From assembly GCA_023053545.1 (NCBI GenBank), contig JAKZAN010000003.1:591501-655500 (forward strand): a DNA stretch of 64,000 nt, read 5' to 3'. Shown here piece after piece: positions 30,485 to 41,297 of the stretch. Origin of the DNA: Lepidurus packardi. Taxonomy: Eukaryota; Arthropoda; Branchiopoda; Notostraca; Triopsidae. The notes beneath the pieces were generated by a model. That model was not told where the DNA came from, searched no databases, and saw only the letters and a list, made by a program, of their open reading frames with translations. The translations under genes and the position numbers were made by a program. How positions within the stretch are numbered: position 1 is the stretch's first letter; each line of letters begins with the position of its first letter.

Positions 30485-30712
30485 GCATTTAGATCTGGCA
30501 GGTATGTATACTAGTTGTGGGTTGATAACGGGGAAATATTGTTCTCGAGCTAAATTGATTTGATTAACTGTCTCTACTTGGCCTAACCTGGGTATGTGAA
30601 TTGCAGTTTAGACCCGTCGATGATCATTTTTAGGGAGCGGATAGCGTCCATTCCAAGGATACATTCGTGGGAAAGCTTGTAGACGACATGACATTTAAGG
30701 CTTATAGTTTTG

Positions 30713-32032
30713 TCAGCGACTGTTAATGGTAGTATGAAGCATCCCATCGTTGGGATTGCCTCCGGTTGCCGACGTTAACCTTGTATGCGTGGGGGTCATG
30801 TGTGTTCGCAAAGCTCGGTCGAGCAATTTGAACGTTCGGTAATGGAGAACTGTTAATCCAGCCCCTGTGTCTACTAAGGCTCTAATAGGGTTTTTTCCGA
30901 CAAAAATTTTACAGAGTATCCGATTTTTAAAGATTTTGGGTGAGTCAAAGGGTTTTATATTGTTTAGTGGAAGTGCCGGTTGACCTTTGTTATTTACAAC
31001 CGGCACCGTTAGTTTTGTTGACGGCTGGCGAGGGACAGGGGCGGGAGCCCTGCATACGGCTGCTGTATGTCCCAGTTTTCCGCATCTATAGCAGGTAAAG
31101 TTTGGCCTATTTCCTGGGGGTCTAGGTGAACTGGGCCTTTGAAAACGAACGTGCCGCAGTCCGGAAGATAGACTACTGTGAGGAGAAAATGAATTTTGTC
31201 CCCTATCTAATCTTTCGTAGGGTTGTTGGGGATCGTAATTTGAGGGGCTTCGTCCACGGTAACGCGCTGTATTGAACGGGTGGCGTTCTGTAGATGGGCT
31301 GCGGGAACGACTTGCGGGACGTCGTTCGCTAGAAACTTTAAGATTAAGCGCTGCGACTGTCTCTTGTAGTTGTGTTATCAGATTTTGAGCGGCAACGGCG
31401 GTTGGGACGATAATTTCGTTCCGCTCTTGTTTTACTGAAAGATTGACGGCTTCCGTGAACGTCTCAGGTTCCTTATCGAGCACGTACCGTTTAAAGTGCG
31501 GTAGGAGACCGCGAATGAAATTCAACTTCATACCGCGGTCGAAATTTGCTTCGCGTTCTTTTTGTATTGCTACTGTAGGGGAGAGGCCCGGGCCATGCTC
31601 CTGCAGCTGCCTTGCCAGTCGTCTGATATCGTCAGCAAATTCTCTCACCGGCTGATCCTTGCTTTGGGAACAGGTCTGTAGGGCTTCGAGTGATTCAGTT
31701 TCCGAGTGTTTGTCGTCGAAACGGTCTTTCAGATACGTTTCGAAATCGACAAACGTTTGAATAAGGTTGCTGTGCCTTAACTCATCGTAATACTCTCCTG
31801 CTTTCCCTGCGAGTTTTTGTGCCGCCATACGGAGTTTTGTATCTTCGTCCAATTTCGCAAAATGCCCTTTTCGATCTACTTCGTTTAGAAAATCCCGTAC
31901 TGTAGGTCCGGGTTTTGTTCCCGTTAAGCGTGGCAACTCCGTTAGTAACGAGTGATTAAGGAGGGGAAATAAGAGTCTTTCGAACTGCTGTTCGGAGAAC
32001 GTATAGTTTTGCGTGGACGGGGTTTCAGCCAT
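30713..32032 (-). CDS. Gypsy Gag-protease ORF
   Basis: Open from the ATG at 32032 (MAETPSTQNYTFSEQQFERL). It has a retrotransposon Gag domain (LRMAAQKLAGKAGEYYDELR), a Ser/Arg-rich linker, one CCHC zinc knuckle (CYRCGKLGHTAAVC) and a protease active site IRALVDTGAGLTVL. About 439 residues. It ends at 30713 and the pol frame follows in another phase, so the protein looks intact but the element as a whole is truncated. Confidence 0.85.
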   Translation of the reverse strand: MAETPSTQNYTFSEQQFERLLFPLLNHSLLTELPRLTGTKPGPTVRDFLNEVDRKGHFAKLDEDTKLRMAAQKLAGKAGEYYDELRHSNLIQTFVDFETYLKDRFDDKHSETESLEALQTCSQSKDQPVREFADDIRRLARQLQEHGPGLSPTVAIQKEREANFDRGMKLNFIRGLLPHFKRYVLDKEPETFTEAVNLSVKQERNEIIVPTAVAAQNLITQLQETVAALNLKVSSERRPASRSRSPSTERHPFNTARYRGRSPSNYDPQQPYERLDRGQNSFSPHSSLSSGLRHVRFQRPSSPRPPGNRPNFTCYRCGKLGHTAAVCRAPAPVPRQPSTKLTVPVVNNKGQPALPLNNIKPFDSPKIFKNRILCKIFVGKNPIRALVDTGAGLTVLHYRTFKLLDRALRTHMTPTHTRLTSATGGNPNDGMLHTTINSR

Positions 32033-32098
32033 TGTGTTATAGAAATAACTACTGCTTGCCGCGTATCGGGGCTTCTGGTTCTGTTCCGCTGCCACCAA

Positions 32099-32390
32099 TG
32101 TGATGTTACTGTTAAAACGCTGTACTTACGTTTTAGGCTTCTGATGAGCACTAGTAACTACGATAACGCAAGAGACTTTGAAGCTCATTCCTCAACTGTA
32201 TTCTCACTGACTCAGTTCGTTACACTCGTTACATTCGCACGGACTCAGCTCGTTACACTCTGGTATCACACTGGCCACCCGAATCACTTCCCTGCTGTCC
32301 TTTATACCTTCCGGTAACTGAACAACAGCGTTGTAAAAAGTGATTGCTCTGTTGTCACTGGAAGAAAGGTCTTCTTCTTCCGTCACAACA
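32099..32390 (-). mobile_element. Gypsy 5' LTR and primer-binding region
   Basis: 292 bp; on the minus strand it runs from TGTTGTGACGGAAG to AACATCACA, followed by TTGGTGGCAGCGG, a gypsy-style primer-binding site. No second copy is present for comparison. Confidence 0.65.
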
Positions 32391-35300
32391 AAGCCATAAA
32401 CACTAAAGCGTTTCTAGGTCGCTTAAAGTCTCATTACAAATGTCTTCCATTTCCTATACCATGTAAGTTTTACGACGAAAAAATTCCCTATGAGGAGTAA
32501 ATACTTGTTCTCTTTTTATTCCTTTCATAACGTAGATGGAACAAACAGCGTCAGCGTGCAAGAGATGGTTGATGAGGCTTTTGCTACATTGGATAAACTC
32601 GCGTCAGACCGCCCTTCTCAAGAATAGAACGAAAGACGAAAAAAAGATGAAGCAAGATGGGAGGAAGTACGACCTCGCATTTTTACTTCCATGCTGAAAA
32701 ACGAGTCCCCGAAGAATGACATGAGAGCGAAGTGCTCTATTTGCGACAGCCACTTAGCTGTTATTCGGTAATAACTTCTCTCTACAGCATGCTAATTAAT
32801 GTTGTACCATCATAGGTGCATTGACGGCTGTGGGGATTTATGCGTTAGATGTGATGCTGTAAAGCATAAGTTTCAAAAGAATCATTTACGCTATACTTGG
32901 GCTTTAGGCTATAAAACGCCACTTCTACCTTGCCAAACTTTGGAAAGGCAAGAAAATGGATTGTGGGTCATTTGCAGTGACGGTATATTGATATTATATG
33001 TCACTGACAGTTGTTGATTATTCTGTGTTCGCTTTAGAACGTGCGATACCAATCAAAATGGACGAGAAATGCCGGAAATGCAATTCTGATAATATTACAG
33101 GCGTAATTGACACTTCGTGCATTTTCGTTTTCGTTCGAGGAAAACATGGTGGTAACTACTTCTTCTTCATGGTAGTTATGAAAATAGCTTCCTTAGGTCG
33201 ACGTAATGTTTTTCTTCCGGCTCTTGCGTGCCAAAGTACATGTTCGCACATAAGCAAAGTAGAGATTGAAGACCTTATTGCTTCAAATTACTTTCCTGGA
33301 TCTCTGAACATTCGTAACGGTATGCCTTTTTGTCGAAGTATAGACTTTAACTCTTTCTCGTACTTCTAAACAGGATGCTATATTTATGATGTGGAGGTGT
33401 TGAACAATTTCCATCAACTTAAGATGGCATGCCCAGGTTTGTCAGCAAAGTCTTTTCGTATGTCGTTAAAGCGCTTGTCGAAAGGGTTTGGTGTATGCGT
33501 AAGTTTGTCTGAATTTGGCGATTCCACCACTAACTTTTTGTTGTGATACTGTAGGAACCAAAAGTATGTCCAACTTCGTTTAAAAACGCCATGGAAGAAT
33601 GGAGACGCTGTTCATTTGAGTTTGCAAAGCTTGGTGAGAGAATGGAATCAGGCAAAGATCTATTACTTAGCTGTCCGTGCTGCTATAAACAATGCCATGT
33701 TGTTCATCTCGACGGTAACAAAAAATGTAGCAGATGGCTAAGCAATTCCAAGTATGTTTCTTTACTTTTCTTGAGAGACATTTTGACCATATAATATTGA
33801 AGGTCGGTAAGACAGAGCTACATGGAAGGAACATTCCTGTATCCTGACGAAGACGTTGCAGAGTTCGATAAAAACATTCTGGTGTTGAAGCAAAGAGCTT
33901 CCTCGAAAGTCCTACACATTTCTGCTTACAATGACTGTTACTATCAGTAACTTTTCTATTTTTAGGAGTCACAGACTTCATGTAAAGCTTCTGAGTGGAA
34001 AGCAGCAAGGTCGGAGTGCCCATCTTTTTCAAAATTGGATGAAACCGTAATATTCATAGCTGCTTGTAGACACGAATGTATTCTGGGAGGAATCAACATG
34101 AAAAGAGGAGAAGTCTACTCCTATTCCCTCTTTGTCCAGGATCGGCTTGGTCAACGTCTGATCATTAATTTCATCTGTGGGGACGTTATGTGTCAGTATT
34201 GGCCTTTCGTTGAAAACATTGTTCAGCGATTGAAAGCTGCGCTGCGTGAGAACGATAATCACGTTCTTAAAAGTGTTCTCCAGGTGGTCAAAATGGTACC
34301 TGTCCTGTCGATTTGGCATGCGGAAGGCCACAGCCGCGATTGCCGGGTAGTATTTTTAGGCTTAATCTTTTGACATATTTCACGTATTGTTTTCTAGCTT
34401 GTTTGGAGTGGCAAATTCGTCCAAGGATTGGGCACCAGCACAGGGGAACATGCCGAACTTGTGTTTTCCGTACTTTCCAAGCTTGGCCAGACCACAAAAA
34501 GGATGGACAAGGCAGGTTAGCTATATATGAATATCATTGTTCAGAAGTTCCCTTGCTCAGAAAAATATAACCGATTATTCAAATAGCACGGAATGAGATG
34601 CTTACGGAATTTGCCCTGTATTGGAATGAAAGAAAACATGAAACTTTGCCGAAGTCACTCGCTGGAAAGTACGACATGGTAAATTCCTTGTTCTATCATT
34701 ATCGTGCCACTATTCTGTTTATTTCTGGCAATTCCAACTCACTATTATGTTTCGTAACTAATCTTTCAGGCGTTTAAATTGTTACCCAGCCTTCAAGACG
34801 AGCTGCATCGGAGTGGATTTACGGCGGAACAGCTAAGAGAAGAACGTCAATCCATGAGAGATAAGGCGGATGGTATGTTTCACTTTGTTTTTGTTTTCTT
34901 ATTGTTTGTTGTACTGCAGCGACTGGGGTTTTTGTTACTTTTTTTTCACAGGAAATTTAGCAAATCTGACTCCTGCTCCGTTACAAAGGGATATGGCAAC
35001 CGTTCGTCACTGGTACTGCATGTATTACTTTTTGGATTTAGATAATTATTATAAGTACTAATTACGTTCCCGTATGTTAAAGTTTGTCAGATGGAGACGA
35101 AGACGGCGTAACTGGCCCTAGCCTGGAGCTGTCTAATATAGGGCCAGTTTTAAAATTTCTACGCCATACCCGTCGAAGTGTTGTGGATGGTGTAGCTTCA
35201 TCTGAAATTCAAAGACTGAAGAGAGAGATATCTGTTGTGGCAGGTAATTTGATCTACTTTAATTTCTTACATTATTTTGCAGGTACCAGATGAGCAATGC

Positions 35301-35724
35301 AAATTGAAGTAAAGTAAGAATGGTTATTTACGAAATTAATATGCATGGGGTACTTTGTGTTTAGCGTTAGCTTGTGCCTGCTTATTTTACTTTGCTGTTT
35401 TGCTTTTTGTTTGCGCTAATTCCTTCGTCTGAATTTGAATTGGGTTAAAATGATATAACAAAAGCCTTCTATAGCACCCACCTCGTAGTAGCCCACGATA
35501 CGGATTCCTGAGAACAGCCCTAGTGAAACGAAACATAGTGAAGGGTGAAGGATGATCCGAAAACTTCCTGTTAGAGTGCGAAAAAAAAATGCGGCTTCGA
35601 ATAAGTGGTTTCGTTGCCTGTACTTCTTTATGTTGAAATCTCTCCTACGAACCTTAGAACCGGTGTATTAATAATAGGTCTTTCGCATAAAAAAATTTTG
35701 GCACATTTGAAAGGTTCTTAAAGA

Positions 35725-36375
35725 TTAAAATTTCTTTTCTTTTTCATCGTAAATCATAAGTGCTAAGAGGTACGGATAAAAATATAATATTTTAAGAACA
35801 AAATACGTAATGTTCTCGAAGAACAAGCCTCTATATATAAGAACGAAATACATGCATATATTTGCCTTTGCACGCTGTCCATATACAAAATGCGTATGTG
35901 CGTTTATAATCCCAGTCTTCCACAACAGTCGTGTTTTGTTCTTATCCATTACGAGAACTACGTCTCCTATTTTAATTTCTTTAGCAGTTTTACGCCATTT
36001 CTTCGTGTTATTAAGTTCCACAAGATACTCTTTAGTCCACTTGACCCATAATATGTCGATCAATTGTTGTCTGTGCTTCAACATTCTTGAGATCTTTGCT
36101 GCCTTACTTTCGTTAATTTCCGTGTGAGTGAGGGTTTGTTCTTCCGGCAGTCCATCCATAGAGCGACCTATTAGGAAGTGTGCTGGTGTAATAACTTCGG
36201 GTTCTTTAGGGTCGTCTCTTAGGTACGTGAGTGGTCTCGAGTTTATCATCGCCTGAACTTCTTTTAAGGTGGTGTCCAATTGTTCCCAATTTAGGCTAGA
36301 TTTTCCGAGAGTTTTGCGCAAAGGGACTTTCACACTCCGTACTAGTCGTTCATACATTCCTCCCCACCATGGGGC
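35725..36375 (-). pseudogene. BEL/Pao integrase C-terminal fragment inside KDZ intron
   Basis: Minus strand. The APWWGGMYERLVRSVK segment (with the third catalytic Glu of the integrase) is followed by MINSRPLTYL and TPAHFLIGRS, then KEIKIGDVVLVMDKNKTR, the usual BEL/Pao integrase C-terminus. It lies between KDZ exons ending near 35242 and starting at 37660, so it sits within an intron-sized gap in opposite orientation. The rest of the element is not recognisable. Confidence 0.8.
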
Positions 36376-36381
36376 TATACT

Positions 36382-36735
36382 AGATACTATAAGAAGTTTT
36401 GGTAATGTTCCAGTTAAAATTTTGAGTTTATAAGCATAATTGACTCTTTTGCGTAGAAACCGTATTGCTTTTGCACACGGTCCATATACAAAAGCGCTCT
36501 AACCTTCGAGAGTTTCTAGTGCATTTTTCTATTTTTTATGTTAGAAAGTTGTATTTTATTCCATTTAGAGATACTATAAGAAGTTTTGGTAATGTTCCAG
36601 TTAGAATTTTGAGTTTATAAGCATAATTGCCTCTTTTGCGTAGAAACCGTATTGCTTTTGCACACGGTCCATATACAAAAGCGCTCTAACCTTCGAGAGT
36701 TTCTAGTGCATTTTTCTATATTTTGTGTTAGAAAG
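36382..36735. repeat. 187-bp period tandem duplication
   Basis: Two ~167-bp copies starting at 36382 and 36569, both running from AGATACTATAAGAAGTTTTG to TTAGAAAG, with only a few differences. They lie beside the BEL/Pao integrase fragment. Confidence 0.9.
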
Positions 36736-37659
36736 TCCCATTTCTCCACTGTGAGCTTTGGGTTTGAAATTCGTAGTTCTTTCTCTAGCGTTGAATCTTA
36801 ATGCCTTACCTTTGTCGGTATTCAGTCTCATCATCTTTCAGTCATTCCCATGGTCTTTCCCTTTATGAGCCTGAGAGAAATTTTCTCATCACTGTTGTTA
36901 ACGATCCTATTTTTTAAAGAAGTTTTCCTCCTTTGGGGGGAAACATTTAGCTGCTCTTGTGAGGGGAACTAACGCGCTTATTGTCTCAGTTTGTATTGCA
37001 TTACGGTTGTCGTATGAAATTGTGTATGCTCGACCTCGCTATGTTGTTCTTGGCAATTGTCGGGCTTGATCATATATGTATTACGTGTGATGCCTTGTGG
37101 AAAACGCTGTAAGTTTTAACATTATACTTGCGAGTATGTCGGTGTGCACACGTTTGAAGTTGATCTAAATTCCTTTCAGTTCCATGTAGCTTTCTTGCGC
37201 TTTGTTTCTCAATGGTCCGTTTTCGCGAAGTGAGTCTCTAATGGGACCCTTTCTGATGTAAGTGTAGTTTTGCTTCCTCCCTTATTTTTGCGCTTTACTT
37301 CTGTATTGTCCGTTTCCGTGAAGTTGTCATCTTTAATGGGCTCTGTGTAAGTAGTGCAATAAGTGTAGTTTTGCTTATAATATACGCAGAAGGAAAGTCG
37401 AGCATCATAGCTATACTTACGCCCATGATTTCAATTTTAAAAAAGGAAAGTAGTTAGCAGAATGCCTTATCAATTTGGTGACGAAATCCATTGTACGTCC
37501 TGGGTCTACAAACACTGATGAAGTAATTTTTCTTGTCATTCGTAGATTAGAATAATACGGATCTTGCTCAAACAAGACCACCTCATACTAGGTAGAGTCA
37601 GCGTTCAACTCTCTATATTTCGTCCATTAGCTAATAGTCAGCTACATTTTTTCAACCAG
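36736..37659. other. Intronic/intergenic filler, nothing recognised
   Basis: AT-rich; no open frame with recognisable motif. The end at 37659 is a T-rich CAACCAG acceptor for a KDZ exon. Confidence 0.4.
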
Positions 37660-38255
37660 AAACGAGCAAGCAACGAAGCAAAAAGAGAAGGCAGGTAGAA
37701 ACTCTCAAAGCAAAGTGGGAAAATAACATTGCTATGTACAACAAACTCCGGGAATGCGTGCCCAACGCTTCTGAATTTCTTCCTTTGGTATTACACCAGG
37801 AGGAACCCATTGGTCATCAAAGTAAGATTTTTTAACGCTTTTGAAAAACCCATAATTAAAGAGAAAAATAACCAGGTGGCCGCTATGGGTTGGTGAAAGC
37901 CGTTGAACTGTTAACTCGCCTAGAACGAGTCAGGGAAGAAAAGGGAATTATTGAAAGAGAAATGCGTGATGTCCTGTCTTATTATGCCGAGAGGGAGGAA
38001 AAACTCAAAAGTGTAGACGTGTATAGTGCATGTCCGCTGGACCAAAACGGTCGGTACAGCTCATCTGCGCCCTTAGAGGAATTCGTCGTTGATGGTTTAC
38101 ATTCATTCGCGGTAAAGGGGATGCAACGTGTGACTGCTTTAAGAGTAAATGCGATACGAAATTTTGGCGCTGCGTTCCATCAGTGCAGTTTGGACGACAG
38201 TGAAGAATCGACCGACGAAAGTGATTTAGACTCTGAAGAAGTAGAGGACGACTAA

Positions 38256-38732
38256 GGGAAGCAATTGAAAGTTACGAAAGTACTGGTGTATTTATATACT
38301 GGTACTGGCACTGGTTTATATTACGGCTTCCAATCATTTGGCAGAAACATTGGCAGGGACGATTATCACTTTTAGTTGCACTGGCGTAATACTTTTCTTC
38401 TCGTATTTTTTAAGCCGTTGGCTCAATTATAAAAACAATATGCCCTTCATCGCCTTTCATTTCAGAAAACTCCCACACCTATGGCCGGAAAATATAGTGT
38501 CAAATATAATATGTCATACTTTGTCTTTGTGTAAGTACCATATTGTTTTCCTGGTTCACCCATAGATCTTCCGCTTCCTTGTGGTCAACCTGCATACCTC
38601 CCTGTAATCCAATAGTCCGAGTATTAACAAAGAAAAAAATATGTCGCTGAAGTACTTGATCATCTCGTTGTTTGAACATTCCTTTTTTTAGTATATCTAT
38701 GCAATGTTGCAGTTCCTAATTACGGCACTTAC
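38256..38732. other. No gene recognised
   Basis: Between the KDZ stop codon and the last exon of the convergent zinc-ribbon gene. A short plus-strand open stretch (38338-38565) has a hydrophobic segment but no supporting evidence. Confidence 0.4.
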
Positions 38733-38754
38733 CAACTTTTCGTTAAGCTGAGTT

Positions 38755-40197
38755 TCACAATACTTTTCTGTCCTCTTCTTCTTGAGTACATTTCCTAGGA
38801 AGCAATGAACCGTTGTTGATAAAGTAACCAGTATTACTGCAAAAATTACCCTTTGCTGGCTTTTCTGCTGATGCACGTATGCGTTCTTTTACCGGCGGCA
38901 TATTGCATGTTCCGTCCAAGTAGCCTGTAATAGATGTATAAGAATTGAGTATGGTAACTGCATGGACTTCGAAATTAGTTCGTACAGAGTCTTGAGGATC
39001 TACAGGGTAAGGTACTTCAGTTCTGGTCATTATCTCACAGCAGCCGCTTCTAGAGCTTTGATTTAATGCCTATGAAAATTCATTCTTTTAAAATATTTCT
39101 CTAACATTATAGACCCTATATAACTACGGTATTTACTAGCTTTTCGTTAGGCTCTGCTTCACAACCCGTTCCTGTCCTCGTCTTCTTGGGTACATTTCCT
39201 GGGAAGCAAGTTCTTGACAAAGTAACTAGCATTATTTACTGCACAAATTATATCTTTTGCTGGCTTCACCGCTGAGGCACGTAAGCGTTCCTTTATCCGC
39301 GTCATTGTCGCATGTTCCGCCCCAGTACCCTGTAAAAGACATATAAGAATTAGATATAACTGGTAAACTAGACTTCGAAATAAGTTCATTCAGAAAATTG
39401 AGGATGTGTATGGCTAGGTACTTCAGTGTTGCTGGTCACCATGTCATAGCAGCCACGGCTTTCGTCAGAGCTTTGAATTGCCTACGAATATTCCTTTTTA
39501 AATACATTTTCGCAGCATTTTGAAAAAGAAATTAATGAAAAAGGCCGATTTCAATTATACCATATCGGCTGGTGCAGTCACTTCTTCAACATTTAAAGGA
39601 TCCAAGGCACCGGTAGCTTCACCTGGGTTTGGTATTTCAGGGTCGAGGCTATAATAAAAAAAATAGCATTATTGCCGAAAAGAAATTAATTATACTTCAG
39701 CACATAACCTGTTGAGCGCGGAAAGATAATTTCGTTTCAAACCTTCCAGAGTTCCTTTCGCCATGTCGTTCAGAACTTTATCACCAGCGGAGTCCGTAGT
39801 GTAATAAAAGTTCTCCGAGACCTTATTATACGTCATCAGGCTGCACTGGTGCGCTGGCTCTTTTCCAACTATGAAGAGCACACACTTACTCCCAGCCCCC
39901 TCGAGCTGTGCCATCTGCAATGTATTGTAAATTACATTAATATCTTGGCCTATGTTTGTTAATTGCAGCTTCACTTACGTATTTCAAGATCTGCTTCTTA
40001 ATGCGGTTTACATTGTTACGACTAACGGAAGCCTGTCTTCCTTTTTCATAGCACGCTTCCAGTTCGGATGCGCGCTTCTGCTCAATTTCGTCTCGAAATT
40101 GAGTATTGACGCCACATTTCGTGCAGGTCTTACGCATGAAATGTTGAACTGTTGCACAGTTCGGACACGTTTTTTTAGTGTCGCAAATCCAGCTCAT
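38755..40197 (-). CDS. Four-exon zinc-ribbon protein of unknown function
   Basis: Exons 40197-39979, 39914-39709, 39648-39561 and 39069-38755 total 828 nt, 275 residues, with every junction in phase and GT...AG ends. Exon 1 gives a zinc ribbon: Cys11 and Cys14 (CPNC), Cys25 and Cys28 (CTKCG), then a charged helix. Exon 2 encodes QLEGAGSKCVLFIVGKEPAH and YNKVSENFYYTTDSAG. Exon 3 is short and acidic. Exon 4 is Cys-rich (GTCNMPP, NFCSN, RKCTQEEEDRK). Membrane segments and a signal peptide are absent. The family is unrecognised. It lies convergent to the KDZ gene and could be a host gene or a cargo gene of that transposon; the sequence does not decide. Exon boundaries are hand-inferred. Confidence 0.6.
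39137..39481 (-). pseudogene. Decayed duplicate of the last exon of the zinc-ribbon gene
   Basis: A ~345-bp block diverged from 39069-38733, about 400-412 bp upstream of it in gene direction. It keeps the AG border (ATTCGTAG), similar coding (GCYDMVTSNTEVPS; RKCTQEDEDRNGL) and a GT at the far end. An early in-frame stop after HPQFSE and a later shift suggest that it is skipped or dead. Confidence 0.6.
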
Positions 40198-40210
40198 TTT
40201 TGGAAATCAA

Positions 40211-40320
40211 CACGTGGAAATTAACGTGGGATTTGCAAATAAACAGTTTGCGGTGCTCCCAAGCGCACGTGGAAATTAATGTGAGATTTGTACATAAGCA
40301 GTTTGCGGCGGCACCAAGCG
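40211..40320. repeat. 55-bp tandem duplication upstream of the zinc-ribbon gene
   Basis: Two copies beginning CACGTGGAAATTAA at 40211 and 40266, ending before 40321. They sit 14-123 bp upstream of the start codon at 40197, so they would be in the promoter or 5' UTR. CACGTG is an E-box sequence. Confidence 0.85.
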
Positions 40321-40737
40321 GTTGAGGCCTGAAATTTCTCAATTGATTTCGTCCCGCTGAAAAGCACACCAGAGCCGTGTGCCAAGTCTCTCAAACCTGA
40401 AACACGAGATAGCTGTGCTAGACTTTGGAGAACGTGTTCGATTCAGAATGTGTTGCCACCTTCATTGAAGCGCGAATTACGAAAAGCGGAGAAAAGAACC
40501 TACGCTGGCTTACAAAAATCTGACTAACTTCTTTTTTTAAATTTGATCACGTCGTAGGCTTTCAGCCTGTTGACGTTTCCTTTATGGAAAAAGGTTCGAG
40601 AAAGCATACACTATTTATTAGTCAGGTACACAGTACCAGACTAACTTAACCTAATTAATCATAATATAACCTAACCAAACTAAACCTAACCAAGTTCAAA
40701 CTAATCTAATTACACTTAAATCTACATGAAAATATAT
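40321..40737. other. No gene recognised; TTAGG-like motifs near 40640-40700
   Basis: Noncoding. Between 40640 and 40700 the plus strand holds several AACCTAA/CCTAACC motifs (TTAGG on the minus strand), far too degenerate for a telomere array. Confidence 0.4.
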
Positions 40738-40940
40738 TACCCCGTGGGTCCCTGGGCCAAGGTCCAAAATGGGCTCCTAAATAGGTCGGGATGGGCCCCC
40801 TAGCCTCGTGGGGCCCTGGGCCCGTGCCCAGTTGACCCATGCGATAAGACGGCCCTGGTGTCGGGACTTGATCTGGTGAACTATAGAACGAAAGTTAGGG
40901 CCTTTAACCACTCCGCCAATCACTCGGTAGGTGAGGCTAT
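40738..40940 (-). mobile_element. tRNA-derived SINE
   Basis: On the minus strand a perfect RNA polymerase III A box (TGGCGGAGTGG, 40918-40908) is followed 45 bases later by a B box (GATCAAGTCC, 40873-40864), the tRNA spacing. A GC-rich body (GGGCCCAGGGCCCC) follows toward 40740. The acceptor stem and anticodon arm do not look functional, so it is a SINE head and not a tRNA gene. The tail was not identified. Confidence 0.6.
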
Positions 40941-41047
40941 AATATAACTTTTTCACAGTCTCCAAAATGATCTCCAGTTATTTTACATACTATTACATAA
41001 ATTAATATTTAGTACGGAAAAATTTACATTTTTGTCTTTGTCTTGTG

Positions 41048-41125
41048 CCCTCAACGTACTTCGGCACCTGGCCCGGGGCCCCCTTCGAGGCTGGGGCCCC
41101 TAGGCAGCTGCCTAGGCATAGTTAC

Positions 41126-41128
<3 letters not shown>
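41048..41128. repeat. GC-rich repeat domain with palindromic CCTAGGCAGCTGCCTAGG
   Basis: GC-rich stretch in an AT-rich neighbourhood, related in style to the SINE body (repeated GGGGCC/GGCCCC). It contains the near-perfect palindrome CCTAGGCAGCTGCCTAGG at about 41098-41115. It abuts the poly-T end of the next LINE and may be the remainder of the SINE or of a second one. Confidence 0.5.
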
Positions 41129-41161
<33 letters not shown>

Positions 41162-41297
41162 CCGTGTATTTGTAGCGTGAGCTAATGCTCGTTGCTGACT
41201 TAGGGTTTACAATGACACAAACAACTTGATGGCTTCACATAGTGTACCAGTTGGTCTTCGCACGAATGCCAACTTAAGTTAGGAAGATATTCTTAAG

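Larger units (their letters stand above)
29240..32390 (-). mobile_element. Ty3/gypsy element with 5' LTR, 3' truncated
   Basis: Minus strand: LTR (32390-32099), primer-binding region, gag with zinc knuckle, protease and RT, ending in the RT-RNase H connection near 29290. RNase H, integrase and the 3' LTR are missing. The LTR end at 32390 abuts the first recognisable KDZ exon. Confidence 0.9.
32391..38255 (+). pseudogene. KDZ-superfamily transposase gene, multi-exon
   Basis: Kyakuja-Dileera-Zisupton type DNA transposase spread over about 15 short exons, the clearest being 32536-32767, 32816-32982, 33377-33498, 33555-33751, ~33965-34346, 34398-34515, 34587-34678, 34770-34872, 37660-37821 and 37876-38255. 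A Cys-rich zinc module (CSICDSHL...GCGDLCVRCDAVKH) and the CxC region (CPCCYKQCHVVHLDGN) come first. The RNase H-fold core follows: DETVIF (Asp at 34038), GDVMCQYWPF (Asp at 34182), SIWHAEGHSRDC and GTSTGEHAEL (Glu at 34446). A charged coiled-coil tail and an acidic C-terminus end it. Exon phases mostly agree. One in-frame TAG (32625-32627) and an unclear junction near 35000-35090 suggest it is no longer functional. The 5' end is cut by the gypsy LTR. Confidence 0.75.

Noticed and set aside
33341-33376. Premature stop in the KDZ gene after SIDFNSFSYF
   Set aside because: A 36-bp GT...AG segment with a branch-like CTAAAC would remove it and restores a plausible KDZ frame, although 36 bp is very short for an intron; left as uncertain rather than a lesion.
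40640-40700. Arthropod telomere repeat (TTAGG) array
   Set aside because: Only a few scattered, degenerate motifs; no regular array.
40860-40920. Functional tRNA-Ser/Leu-like gene on the minus strand
   Set aside because: A and B boxes are good, but the cloverleaf arms and acceptor end do not form; a SINE head fits better.
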